This document shows positions 42,714 to 53,800 of a stretch of 64,000 nucleotides of DNA, piece after piece (positions within the stretch are counted from its first letter, which is position 1; each line of letters opens with the position of its first letter). A program made the position numbers and the translations under genes. A model generated the notes under the pieces. That model saw only the letters and a program-made list of their open reading frames with translations, was not told the origin of the DNA and made no database searches. This stretch comes from Pokkaliibacter sp046614695 (GTDB lineage Bacteria; Pseudomonadota; Gammaproteobacteria; Pseudomonadales; Balneatricaceae), in assembly GCF_046614695.1 (NCBI RefSeq), contig NZ_JBKKHQ010000028.1:43522-107521 (forward strand), read 5' to 3'.

Positions 42714-45700
42714 TGGAAAACGTATTCAAATTTAGAGATGAATTGATTGATGAATACAGTTCGTTTTCCAGGAGCTTCGTATCAATTGGTGCTATAGATA
42801 TAAAAAATCTAGTTGAAAAAGAATACATCGACGGTCGTTATTGGCCGCAGCCACTGATTCAAATTAATCCTAATTATCAGCGAAAAGGAACTGTTCAGGA
42901 CCTAGCTAATAGCGGTGTACTACACCCTCTATGCGCAGATATTTTTAGAACAGGGAAGACCGAAGGGAAATCAGATCCCCTTTTTCTCTACAAGCACCAA
43001 ATAGAAGCTCTTGCGAAAGGACAGGAAAAGCAAAGCTTTGTGGTGACAACTGGTACCGGTTCTGGGAAATCTTTGTCATTTTTTATCCCAGTCATTGATG
43101 CAATTCTTAAGGGTAAGGAAAAGGATTCTAAACCAAGAACTCGGGCAATAGTCATATACCCGATGAATGCTTTAGCTAATAGCCAGCTAGAGGAGCTTGA
43201 GAAATTCCTTGTCGATTTCCCAGCGAGCGAGCGGCCTTTTACGGTGGCTCGATATACCGGTCAAGAAAATTCGGCTCGCAGAGAAGAGATTGCAAACAAC
43301 CCTCCAGATATTTTGTTAACAAACTTCATGATGCTTGAGTTAATTCTGACGCGTTATGAGGACGTTGATCGAAGAGTAGTCGAAAACTGTGGCGGTCTAG
43401 AGTTTTTGATTCTTGACGAATTGCACACCTACCGTGGCAGGCAAGGTGCAGATGTCGCTGTCTTGGTTCGTAGGCTTAGAGAGCGACTCACAGCCAATTC
43501 AATGACTTGTATTGGTACGTCTGCAACAATGTCTAGCACAGGCAAACAAGCGGATAGAAACCGAGTTGTTGCCGATGTCTCCAGTAAATTGTTCGGCACG
43601 AAAATCTCGGAACATGATGTTATCGGAGAAACACTCGAGCGAGTAACCACCCAATCAAAAGATGTAGCATCCATTAAGCCTCTTTTAAGGCAAGAGGTTG
43701 AAAGGGATTTTTTTACTTGGAGCGGGTTTGATGAATTCAAGGACTCTCCGCTGGCAATTTGGGTTGAACTCAATTTAGGTATTGAAATACCTGATGATGA
43801 GCCGCCTAAGCGCGCCAAACCTCAAACGCTTAAATCCGCATCTGAAAGACTCGCTACTGATGCGGGAATGTCTCAAGAGCAAGCAACGATAGCACTGCAA
43901 AAATTTTTGGTTGCTGCTCACGACATCAGAACACCCCAAGGTCGGCCACCTTTTGCTTTCAAGCTTCATCAGTTCATCAGCGGTCCTGGAAAAGTGCTGG
44001 CAACCCTTGAGCCTGAGGGCACTAGAACTATCACCTTAGATGCACAACGTTTTGCACCGGGTCGGCAGGAGCAGGCAGTTCAATTGTATCCTACACACTT
44101 TTGTCGAGACTGTGGCCAGGAATACCACCCTGTTTGGAAAACAACTCACGGCCAAATCAGATTTGATCCACGAGATATTGGGGAGATTACCACAGCAGAT
44201 AACGAGGAATTGAATTTTGGATTTTTGTGTCCTAAAAAGTTAACTCTGGCCTATAAAGGCGGATTAGAGGATCTTCCTGAAGCTTGGATTGATTTCAGCA
44301 AATCAGAACCAAAACTCAAGCCTACCTATAAAAAGGCCCGACCAGAAGAGTTTACTATTGACGCCCAGGGCATAGAAGGGCGAGGTCATAGATATTGGTA
44401 TATTCCAGGTAAGTTTCGTTTTTGTTTGAATTGCTCACAGGTTCATGAAGCGCATGGGAAGGATATAAATCGTCTTGCAAGTCTATCTGGTGAGGGTCGA
44501 TCATCTGCAACAACGGTACTTGCACTTTCAGCACTGCAACAACTTTTTTCAATGGAAGAGCTGCCAGAAGGCACACCAGATCCAAGAAAGCTATTGGGAT
44601 TTACAGACAATAGGCAAGACGCTGCCTTACAAGCTGGCCACTTCAATGACTTTATTTTCCTCTTGACTCTGCGGGCAGGTCTCATAGGTGCGCTGAAATC
44701 TAATAATCTATCACTGGATGAGGAAAAGCTATCCGAAGAAGTTTTCAAATCCCTTGGCTTTGATAAGGTCGATGAAGGCACACTTGCTGAGTACCTTAAA
44801 ACGCCAAAGCTTATGGGACTTGCGAGACAAGAGGCCCAAAGAACTCTGCGCTATATTATTGGCTACCGCCTAATACGTGATTTACGACGCGGCTGGCGAT
44901 TTAACAACCCGAACCTCGATCAGTTGTCACTCCTGCAAATAGGTTATCGGGGACTAGAAGACTTTTGTGCAGAAGAAGAGCTTTTCAAAAATTCTAAAAA
45001 TTCGGTACTGGAAAAACTTAACGCTTTTAATCGAGCCAACCTATGCAAAGTTCTGTTTGACGAAATGCGTCGATCACTTTGCCTCGAAACTCGCTACCTC
45101 GATTCAGTAGAGCAAGACAAAGCAAGAAATAGCGCATTCACCTATCTTAATGAACGCTGGGCATTTGCGCCCGATGAAAAATTAGAAACCTCAAAATTTC
45201 TTATTTTGACAAAACGACCAGAGTATAAAGGCAAACCCAGAACGGATTTGGTTTCAGCTGCAGAAAGATCTCGTGTAATTAAAATCATCAAGACCGCAGA
45301 ATTCTGGAAATCATCGTCATTCGCTGGGCAAGTGAGTACTTGGAAAGATGGCGAATGGGTTGAACTCGTTGCAGCCTTGCTTGAGCTAGGAACTCTTTAT
45401 GGTTATGTACAGAAGCACAGCGTTGAAAAAGGTTTGGCCGGCTATCGCTTAAACGCGTCGGCGATGGAATGGCGGTTAACAGATTCTGTCGCTCAAGAAG
45501 AAAGCACCACTAACCAGTATTTCCGGCAGCTTTATCTAAATTTGGCAGAACTTTTAAAGCAACCTAATCACCCTTTATTTTTCTTTGAGGCACAAGAGCA
45601 CACGGCGCAGGTTGATGCAGCAAGACGCCAGTTGTTAGAGCAACGATTTCGTTACACTGAAAAAGATCAAAAGGAATGGCTTGAAGAGCCCGGCCACGAG

Positions 45701-48019
45701 ACGCCACTCGAGCGTTTGCCGGTCATGTTCTGCTCCCCAACCATGGAATTGGGGGTCGATATTTCAGCACTCAACACAGTCTATTTGCGCAATGTTCCGC
45801 CGACGCCTGCAAATTACGCGCAGCGAAGCGGACGCGCTGGCCGATCAGGTCAGCAGGCATTAGTCATAACCTACTGTGCATCACTGAGCCCACACGATCA
45901 GTGGTTCTTTCATAACGCTAATGAAATGGTTCATGGTGTGGTAAAAGCGCCAACCTTAGATTTAGGAAATCGTGAACTCATTGAAAGCCATTTACACGCT
46001 GTTTGGTTGGCCGCCGCAGAAATCGAGCTTGATAGCAGTATCGCCCCAATGGTCAATTTAGAGGACGAAGCCAAACCGTTACAACCCGCGCTAATGCAAA
46101 AGTTGGCAGACCCTAATGTTATTGCCAAAGCTCGAGAGGCCGCAAAGGGTGTTATCAGGCAACTGGAGAGCGAACTTAGCAATAGTCATTGGTTTACTCA
46201 GGATTACATTGATTCAGTCATCAATCAGGCGCCATCAAATTTTTCACAGGCACTGGATCGTTGGCGAGCCCTATTTGACGCTACGCGCAAACAAATGGAT
46301 ATGGCTGAAGCAGTAGCCAAAAGCCATACAGCCACAGATATGGAAAGAACAAATGCAAAACGTCGTTGGGGTGATGCGGCGAATCAATATGGCATTTTGT
46401 TGAAAACAGGGAATACACAGAATTCTGACTTCTATACGTATCGATATTTGGCAAGCCAAGGGTTCTTGCCAGGTTATAACTTCCCTCGCTTACCGCTGAT
46501 GGCATGGATTCCCGCACGTGGCGGTCAAGGTGCAGGTAAGGATGATGAAGGCAGCATGGTCAGCCGCCCAAGATTCCTAGCGCTCTCTGAATTTGGCCCT
46601 CGCAGCCTTATTTACCACCAAGGTCGTATGTATCGAGTGGTTCGAGCCAAATTGAATGTCGGAAATAGCGACCACATCTCAGGTAATAGTTCACTCGCTA
46701 CAATCACGTCACGTGTATGCAGCCAATGTGGATATGGGCATTTAGGTCAGCCAGGCGGTGAAGAACCACTGGTTGAACGCTGTGAAAATTGTGATGCCTT
46801 ATTAACAGAGGCGGATTGGGTAAAAGAACTGTACCGGATTGAGACAGTCGAAACACTGCCCGTTGAACGCATCTCTATCAATGATGAAGATCGGCAGCGC
46901 CAAGGCTTTGAATTACAGACCACTTATCGGTTCTTACCCGGTCCGGACGGAAAAATTCAACAGCACAAAGCCATAGTTGAGTCAAACGAAGAGCCTTTGG
47001 CTGAAATAACCTACGCGCCCGCTGCTCGAATCTGGAGGATCAACCGTGGCTGGAGAAGAAGAAAAGATAAAAACCAGTTGGGCTTTTACATCAACCCAAT
47101 TACCGGCACCTGGAGCAAACAGGATGACCCCAACAGTGAAGACGACAATAGCAACGATGAAAGTGCCATGGACAAGGTTGCCAATCAGCGAATTGTCCCT
47201 TTTGTTGAAGACCACCGAAACCTGCTGATTCTTCAACCAACTCGATTGCTTTCAATCGAAACAATGGCAACGGTTCAGGCAGCCCTGAAACGCGGCATTG
47301 AAATGACATTTCAAATTGAAGAGTCCGAGTTAGTCGCTGAACCATTACCTAAGCTAGATGATCGAAAATCACTGCTATTTTACGAGGCCGCCGAAGGTGG
47401 AGCTGGCGTTTTAACGCGCTTAGCTTCCGAGCCAGAAAGTTTGGCAATGGTGGCAAGTAAAGCGCTGGAAATCATGCATTTCCAAAAACCAGATGACAAT
47501 TGGGATATAAGCCAACTGCCAGCGCTTGAGAAAAAAGATGAGCTAGGTAATGCCCTATGTGAAGCAGGTTGTTACCAATGCCTGTTGTCCTATTTCAACC
47601 AGCCAGATCACGAAAACATCAACCGAAGAGATCGAGACGCGCTTGAATTGCTGGTTACACTCGCGAATGCCAATGTGCGCCAAAGTTCACAAATTGGCAG
47701 TGATGCAGCAAGCAACTCCATGCTTGATTCCCATAAAACGACGGGCTCTGCAGCTGAGTTTCTCAGCACCATCGAAAAGAATGGCTTTAACAAGCCTGAC
47801 GCCACAATGGTGACCGTCGCAGGTGGCGTTGCCAAAGCCGTTGCGCAATATAAATCTGCACGCACCTTGATTTTTACCGACTGGCCAAACGACGAAACTA
47901 TTCAGCAATTAACAGACAAAGGCTGGACATGCCTGAACGCATCGAACAGCGCGCAGTGGGAAAGCTTGTTTAACGAACACAGTAAGCTGTTTAACCCAGA
48001 AGGCCGTAAGGAAATTTAA
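42713..48019 (+). CDS. Giant DEAD/DEAH helicase with C-terminal DUF1998 domain
   Basis: This is a 1768-residue superfamily 2 helicase. Walker A TGTGSGKS lies near residue 112, the DELH box (LILDELHTYRGRQGAD) near 234 and motif VI QRSGRAGRSGQ near 1038. Cysteine clusters (CRDCGQEYH, CSQCGYGH with CENCDALL) look zinc-binding. The C-terminal DUF1998 part has FYEAAEGGAG near 1554 and CEAGCYQCLLSYFNQPDHEN near 1617. DUF1998 helicases include DISARM DrmB, Druantia DruE and the MrfA group; here one chain combines DrmA-like and DrmB-like parts. It probably loads on or remodels phage DNA. The first two thirds are AT-richer than its neighbours. Two bases separate it from the SNF2 gene. Confidence 0.88.
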   Translation: MENVFKFRDELIDEYSSFSRSFVSIGAIDIKNLVEKEYIDGRYWPQPLIQINPNYQRKGTVQDLANSGVLHPLCADIFRTGKTEGKSDPLFLYKHQIEALAKGQEKQSFVVTTGTGSGKSLSFFIPVIDAILKGKEKDSKPRTRAIVIYPMNALANSQLEELEKFLVDFPASERPFTVARYTGQENSARREEIANNPPDILLTNFMMLELILTRYEDVDRRVVENCGGLEFLILDELHTYRGRQGADVAVLVRRLRERLTANSMTCIGTSATMSSTGKQADRNRVVADVSSKLFGTKISEHDVIGETLERVTTQSKDVASIKPLLRQEVERDFFTWSGFDEFKDSPLAIWVELNLGIEIPDDEPPKRAKPQTLKSASERLATDAGMSQEQATIALQKFLVAAHDIRTPQGRPPFAFKLHQFISGPGKVLATLEPEGTRTITLDAQRFAPGRQEQAVQLYPTHFCRDCGQEYHPVWKTTHGQIRFDPRDIGEITTADNEELNFGFLCPKKLTLAYKGGLEDLPEAWIDFSKSEPKLKPTYKKARPEEFTIDAQGIEGRGHRYWYIPGKFRFCLNCSQVHEAHGKDINRLASLSGEGRSSATTVLALSALQQLFSMEELPEGTPDPRKLLGFTDNRQDAALQAGHFNDFIFLLTLRAGLIGALKSNNLSLDEEKLSEEVFKSLGFDKVDEGTLAEYLKTPKLMGLARQEAQRTLRYIIGYRLIRDLRRGWRFNNPNLDQLSLLQIGYRGLEDFCAEEELFKNSKNSVLEKLNAFNRANLCKVLFDEMRRSLCLETRYLDSVEQDKARNSAFTYLNERWAFAPDEKLETSKFLILTKRPEYKGKPRTDLVSAAERSRVIKIIKTAEFWKSSSFAGQVSTWKDGEWVELVAALLELGTLYGYVQKHSVEKGLAGYRLNASAMEWRLTDSVAQEESTTNQYFRQLYLNLAELLKQPNHPLFFFEAQEHTAQVDAARRQLLEQRFRYTEKDQKEWLEEPGHETPLERLPVMFCSPTMELGVDISALNTVYLRNVPPTPANYAQRSGRAGRSGQQALVITYCASLSPHDQWFFHNANEMVHGVVKAPTLDLGNRELIESHLHAVWLAAAEIELDSSIAPMVNLEDEAKPLQPALMQKLADPNVIAKAREAAKGVIRQLESELSNSHWFTQDYIDSVINQAPSNFSQALDRWRALFDATRKQMDMAEAVAKSHTATDMERTNAKRRWGDAANQYGILLKTGNTQNSDFYTYRYLASQGFLPGYNFPRLPLMAWIPARGGQGAGKDDEGSMVSRPRFLALSEFGPRSLIYHQGRMYRVVRAKLNVGNSDHISGNSSLATITSRVCSQCGYGHLGQPGGEEPLVERCENCDALLTEADWVKELYRIETVETLPVERISINDEDRQRQGFELQTTYRFLPGPDGKIQQHKAIVESNEEPLAEITYAPAARIWRINRGWRRRKDKNQLGFYINPITGTWSKQDDPNSEDDNSNDESAMDKVANQRIVPFVEDHRNLLILQPTRLLSIETMATVQAALKRGIEMTFQIEESELVAEPLPKLDDRKSLLFYEAAEGGAGVLTRLASEPESLAMVASKALEIMHFQKPDDNWDISQLPALEKKDELGNALCEAGCYQCLLSYFNQPDHENINRRDRDALELLVTLANANVRQSSQIGSDAASNSMLDSHKTTGSAAEFLSTIEKNGFNKPDATMVTVAGGVAKAVAQYKSARTLIFTDWPNDETIQQLTDKGWTCLNASNSAQWESLFNEHSKLFNPEGRKEI

Positions 48020-48021
48020 GC

Positions 48022-50808
48022 ATGACACAAGAATACAACTACCTTCCGGGTAACTTAGTACACGCACGCGGCCGCGAATGGGTCGTGCAAAATGAGTCGA
48101 ATCCTGATTGGCTTCGCCTGCGACCGCTGGGCGGTACCGATGACGACATTATCGCGTTGATTCCAGACTTAGAACTCGAGCCTGTTAAATCGGCCACCTT
48201 CCCTTGGCCTGATGCTGAGAAACCTGGTAGCCACTCGGGTGGATTGCTGCTGCGCGACGCCCTGCGCTTAAAGTTGCGCACCGGCGGCGGGCCGTTTCGC
48301 TCCTTTGGCAATATCGCGGTTGAGCCACGCGCATATCAACTAGTTCCTCTGCTAATGGCGCTGCGCCTAAGTACAGTTAGGTTATTGGTCGCGGACGACG
48401 TAGGTATCGGTAAAACCATTGAAGCAGGTTTAATCGTTCGAGAGTTGATGGACCGTGGTGAAATTTCCAAACTAGCGGTTTTGTGTCCGCCCCATCTAGT
48501 TGAACAATGGCAATCAGAATTGGAAAGTCGCTTTAATTTGCATGCGGTTGCCTTAACTTCAGCAACGGCCAGCCGCGTTGAGCGTCAAGTACCGCATGGC
48601 ACAAGTTTGATGGATCACTTCCCCATTGTGGTGGTGAGTCTTGATTACATTAAAAGCGAGCGGCACAGGGAGCATTTCCTCTCCATTGCCCCGGAATGCA
48701 TCATTGTCGATGAGGCACACACCTGTGCATCCTCTGGCCAGGGCAAACAGCTGCGCTTTGAATTATTGCAGCGCCTTGCAGCAAACGAAGAACGCCACCT
48801 TATTCTCCTGACCGCCACACCTCACTCCGGCGATGAAGCCGCCTTCTACAATCTCATATCACTTTTAAACCCGAAATTCTTGGCACTTCAAAACCGAACC
48901 GCTGCCAGTGACCCACTTCGACAAGAGTTGGCACGTCACTTTGTGCAACGTCGTCGTAAAGACATTACCGAATGGCAAGCCGAAACCAACGATGGCACTG
49001 GTTTTCCTCGTCGAATGAAGACTGAAGTGACTTATAAACTCACTGGTGACTGGGGTGGCTTTTTTGATGCCGTGCAAAACTACTGTGTAGAGCTGGCCGA
49101 AAGTGTCGAGCGCCAAGGGGAAAATGATGCGCGTTTAATCTGGTACGCCACACTTGCCTTGCTACGCTGTGTGGCATCATCACCTGCCGCTGCGGTTAAA
49201 GCGTTAAGCAACCGATTAGAAGGCTTGCAAACACCCGATGAGCTGCTCACCGATGAGCGCCTGCACGATGGTGAAGCCGATGATCTCTCGGCGTCGGATA
49301 TCGAACCACCCGCACAATTAGACAACCATGCACTTAAACATTTAATCGATGAAGCAGAGCGCCTAAGCGGAAAACAAGGCGACCCTAAACTTGCCGCCCT
49401 GATTCAGCACATTGAATCACTGCTGAACGAAGGCTTTCATCCCGTCGTATTCTGTCGTTATGTGGCTACAGCCCACTATGTTGCTGAACACCTTCGCAAA
49501 CAATTTCCCAAAGCGACCATCGAATCTGTAACGGGTGAACTAACGCCTGAAGAACGCCGCCTGAAAGTGGAAGATATGGAAGAAGGTGCCAATTCTACAA
49601 AAGAAGGGCGCATTCTGGTGGCCACCGACTGCTTGTCAGAGGGTATTAACCTTCAGCATTTGTTTACCGCAGTTGTTCACTACGATCTAGCCTGGAACCC
49701 AACACGCCATGAGCAACGCGAAGGCCGTGTGGATCGCTTTGGCCAGCAAGCCAATGAGGTGCGTTGCACCATGCTCTACGGCCAAGACAACCCAGTCGAT
49801 GGATTCGTTTTAAACGTTATTCTGCGCAAAGGCGAGGCGATTCAAAAAGAGCTGGGCGTATTAGTGCCCATGCCCGAAGACGATACCCGCATTAATCAAG
49901 CACTGGTAAAAGCCGCCTTGATGAAACGCTCCGCAGGTAACTCACCCTACACGCCAGATATGTTCGCCGATGCCGAAGAGCTGCTCGCACCGGTCGAAAC
50001 AAAATGGCAAGACGCACTGACCAAAGCCAAAGCGAACCGCACCGTATTTGCCCAGCGCCGTATCCAACCGAACGAAGTACTGCCTGAGTGGCAAAAGCAA
50101 CAAGAATCCTTAGGCACCCATGAAGATGTTCAACGCTTTATAAAAACCGCAGCGGCACGCTTAAATGCGCCTTTAGAGACCACCCGTGGCAATCGCTATC
50201 GCTTTTTGCCGCAATACACACCGGAGAACTTGCGCCAACGCTTAGCCGATGAAGGCATTGAGCAGCCAGTAACGATCGACTTTAACGAGCTGCACCGCAG
50301 CCACCTGTTAGTCAGTGTATTGGCTGATCACTTGATAGAAGAAAGCCTGCAAGGCGATAGCAACTTGGCTGCTCGTTGCGCAGCGGCAGAAACCGACAGC
50401 GTCGATGTCGTGACCACCATCTACTTACTGCGTTTGCGTCACCAACTGGAATATGTACGTCGTCGTGAACCTTTTCAACTGATGGCTGAGGAAACCGTCG
50501 CCCTGGCGGTCAAAGGCCGCACCTCCCCAGAATGGATTACTGGTATTGAGGTAAACAAACTCTTGGAATGCGTGCCCAGCGGCAACTTGCCCAAGGAGGC
50601 CATGACCCGCGAGATCCAGCACGCGCTGACCTTTATGCAAGATAACCAAGCAAAACTCAAAGCGCTCGCCGAAGAGCGGGCTAACACCTTGCTGGTCGAC
50701 CATAAGCGCGTGCGCGAAGCGGCACGCGATGTGGGCCAATACAGTGTACAAGCCTGTCTGCCGGTAGATGTGATCGGTGTGTATGTATTACTGCCCGATG
50801 CGCTGTAA
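48022..50808 (+). CDS. SNF2/RapA-type helicase (DrmD-like)
   Basis: This 928-residue SNF2-family ATPase has Walker A DDVGIGKTIEAG near 125, DEAH box IIVDEAHTC near 230, LLTATPHSG and the C-terminal helicase motif EQREGRVDRFGQ near 563. The layout matches the RapA-like helicase DrmD of class 1 DISARM. It translocates on double-stranded DNA and presumably works with the DUF1998 helicase and the methylase next to it. It starts two bases after the preceding stop. The base composition is GC-richer than the first part of the preceding gene. Confidence 0.88.
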   Translation: MTQEYNYLPGNLVHARGREWVVQNESNPDWLRLRPLGGTDDDIIALIPDLELEPVKSATFPWPDAEKPGSHSGGLLLRDALRLKLRTGGGPFRSFGNIAVEPRAYQLVPLLMALRLSTVRLLVADDVGIGKTIEAGLIVRELMDRGEISKLAVLCPPHLVEQWQSELESRFNLHAVALTSATASRVERQVPHGTSLMDHFPIVVVSLDYIKSERHREHFLSIAPECIIVDEAHTCASSGQGKQLRFELLQRLAANEERHLILLTATPHSGDEAAFYNLISLLNPKFLALQNRTAASDPLRQELARHFVQRRRKDITEWQAETNDGTGFPRRMKTEVTYKLTGDWGGFFDAVQNYCVELAESVERQGENDARLIWYATLALLRCVASSPAAAVKALSNRLEGLQTPDELLTDERLHDGEADDLSASDIEPPAQLDNHALKHLIDEAERLSGKQGDPKLAALIQHIESLLNEGFHPVVFCRYVATAHYVAEHLRKQFPKATIESVTGELTPEERRLKVEDMEEGANSTKEGRILVATDCLSEGINLQHLFTAVVHYDLAWNPTRHEQREGRVDRFGQQANEVRCTMLYGQDNPVDGFVLNVILRKGEAIQKELGVLVPMPEDDTRINQALVKAALMKRSAGNSPYTPDMFADAEELLAPVETKWQDALTKAKANRTVFAQRRIQPNEVLPEWQKQQESLGTHEDVQRFIKTAAARLNAPLETTRGNRYRFLPQYTPENLRQRLADEGIEQPVTIDFNELHRSHLLVSVLADHLIEESLQGDSNLAARCAAAETDSVDVVTTIYLLRLRHQLEYVRRREPFQLMAEETVALAVKGRTSPEWITGIEVNKLLECVPSGNLPKEAMTREIQHALTFMQDNQAKLKALAEERANTLLVDHKRVREAARDVGQYSVQACLPVDVIGVYVLLPDAL

Positions 50809-50823
50809 GGAGCTTTGAGAAAA

Positions 50824-53800
50824 ATGAAAAAAACAAAACGCCAAATTAAAAGCGCACTGAATCTGCCCAGCATCACCCTCGAAGGCACGCTGTTTCTGCC
50901 AGACCAGTTAGAAAAAGCCGCCCTGGGCCAAGCCAAGCACCAAAGCGAGGCCGACTACCACACGCCCAAAGGCCTGCGCTTAAAAGACGATTACAGTCGC
51001 GCTTTTCAAATTGCCTGTGCCCAGTGGAAGCACTTTGCGCCAGCATTAGAGCGGGAAGATGTCGATGCACTTACCGTCACCCAGACCTTTATTGAAGAGC
51101 TCCTGCGCGATGCCTTCGGCTACAGCAGTTTACAAGCCACGGCAGCTGTTCTGGTAAATGAGCGGGCCTACCCAATTACCTTTATAGCTGGTCACGTGCC
51201 GGTGGTGGTCGCGCCCTTTAACGCCAAGCTGGACGACAGCCTGCCCAACTTCGCCATTGAAGGTAGCGGCAGCCGCAAAAAGTCGGCGTTTCAGTTAGCC
51301 CAAGAACTGTTAAACGCCAGCGATGCCCACCTGTGGGCCATGGTCACTAATGGCAAACAGCTGCGTTTATTGCGCGATGCCGCCAGCCTGACCCGCCCGA
51401 GCTTTTTGGAAGTGGATTTTCAGGATGTACTGCAAGGCCAACGCTTTAGTGAATTTGCCAATATCTGGCGCGTGTTGCATGCCAGCCGCGCAGCAACGAA
51501 TGACAAGCCCGAACACTGTATTTGGGAAGCCTGGCGCGAAACAGGCAAAGCTGAAGGCACCCGTGTACGCGAAGGGCTGCGCAATGGCGTAGAGCAAGCG
51601 CTCCTGGTGTTAGGGGAAGGCTTTATTCAACACCCCGCCAACCAGCAATTAAGGCAGCAACTGGATAACGGCGAACTCAGTAAAGATGCTTACTTCCAAC
51701 AGCTATTGCGCCTGATCTACCGGCTGATTTTCATGCTCACTGTAGAAGAGCGCGGTGTATTACACCCAGCCGACGAGAGCAAAACCGCGCAGCACGCCCG
51801 GCGCGCTTACGCTCAGGGTTATGCCTTAGGTCGTTTGCGGGAAGCCTGTTTGAAGCGGCGCAACCTCAACCGCTTTGACGACCACTGGCAAGCGCTGCGC
51901 ATTGTGTTTAATGGTTTAGCTGAAGGTGAACCCCGTTTGGCATTACCGGCCTTAGGGGGCTTGTTTAACCCTGCGCAATGCAAAACCCTGGATGCCGCCA
52001 GCCTCAGTAACAAACACCTGTTGTTGGGCATGCGTCATTTGCGCTGGGCCAACCATGGCGGTACCCCAGCGCCGGTGGATTACCGCAACATGGGGCCGGA
52101 AGAACTCGGTAGCGTGTATGAAAGCCTGCTGGAATTGGTGCCAGAAATTGATCTTGCAGCAAAGACCTTTGGCTTTATCGGCATCACCAGCGAAGGCTCC
52201 ACCGCCGGCAACGCCCGTAAAACCAGCGGCAGTTACTACACGCCCGATTCCTTGGTGCAAGAACTGATTAAATCTGCACTCGAACCCGTCATTGCGCAGC
52301 GCTTGGCAGATAACAAAGCCAACCCCACCGAAGCGTTACTCAGCATTCGTGTGATCGACCCCGCCTGTGGTAGCGGTCACTTTTTACTGGCGGCGGCGCG
52401 CCGATTAGCCCAAGAGTTGGCTCTATTACGTAGCGAAGACGGCGCCGTAAAACCTGCTGATTATCGCCATGCCCTACGTGAAGTGGTTAGCCACTGTATT
52501 TTTGGGGTGGACCGTAACCCCATGGCGCTTGAACTTGCTCGCACAGCGTTATGGTTGGAAGGCTTTGAAGAGGGCCAGCCGCTTTCCTTCCTCGATCACC
52601 ACTTACAATGTGGTGATGCCTTGTTGGGGTTAACGGATCTAAATGCGCTCGAATACGGCATTCCCAAAGCCGCCTTCAAAGCACTTTCGGGTGATGAAAA
52701 GCCTATCTGTACAGCGCTGAATAAAGAAAACACCAAAGCCTTAAAACAGCTAGAAAAAGGCCGTAAAAGCCCCCAGTTCAAACTACCGCTGGAACAGGCC
52801 AACCAGCTGGCTGAGCTGCAAGCCATCGAGGCCATGCCGCAAACCAGCACCAAACAGGTGGCCAAACAAGAAGCGGCGTACAAAGCCTTTTTAGATAAGG
52901 CGCAAACCAGCCACCTGCGCCATACGGCCGATATGGTATTGGGTGCGTTTTTACTGCCGAAAACCGAAGCCACTGAAAGTACCATCCCCACCACTGCTAG
53001 TGTCTATTTAGAACTGGTCAGTGAAAGCCACAATGCTCAGCATATCGCCCAGCGAGAGGCGGCAATGCAATCTTGCGCAGAAGCCCGTGTATTCCATTGG
53101 CCCTTAGCCTTTCCGCAAGTATTTGCCCAGGGCGGCTTTGACTGCGTATTGGGTAACCCGCCGTGGGAGCGCATCAAGCTGCAAGAAGAAGAATTTTTTG
53201 CCACCCGTAATGCCGATGTCGCTAAAGCCAAAAATAAAGCCGAACGTGCCCAACGCATTCAATGGCTCAGCGAAGGCATGTTGGCCAAACATTTATTGCC
53301 GGAATTGCACCACCCCGAGCACGAATGCAAGGCCGAGGTGCGTTTATTTAACGAGTTTGTGAATGCGAAACGCACAGCAGAGGCAGCCAGTGCCTTTATG
53401 CATGTGAATGGCGATGAAGGTGGGCGTTATGCATTGACGGGTGTGGGCGATGTGAATACTTATGCGCTATTTAGCGAAACAATTTTACAGATTACTGCTA
53501 GCAATGGTCGTGCAGGTTTCATTGTACCTACAGGCATAGCTACTGACGATAGTACAAAAACTTTCTTCTCTCATTTAATTCGTGATAAACGTTTATCAAG
53601 GCTCCTTAGCCTTTACGAAATAAGGGGTTGGTTCAAAGATACTGATGATAGAAAATCATTTTGCCTTTTGACCTTAGGACAATCCGAAGTAGCTGAATTT
53701 TTATTCGATGCTAAATCTATTAATGACTTCAGTGAGCCGGAAAAGTGGTTTGAGTTAACAAGTGAGGATTTTAAGCTACTAAATCCCAATACATTGACTT

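Noticed and set aside
42713..50808. Assignment as a standard class 1 DISARM system
   Set aside because: The SNF2 helicase and methylase fit, but there is no phospholipase D gene (drmC) and no separate DUF1998 protein, and the ATPase, PIN-like and HNH genes are foreign to that layout.
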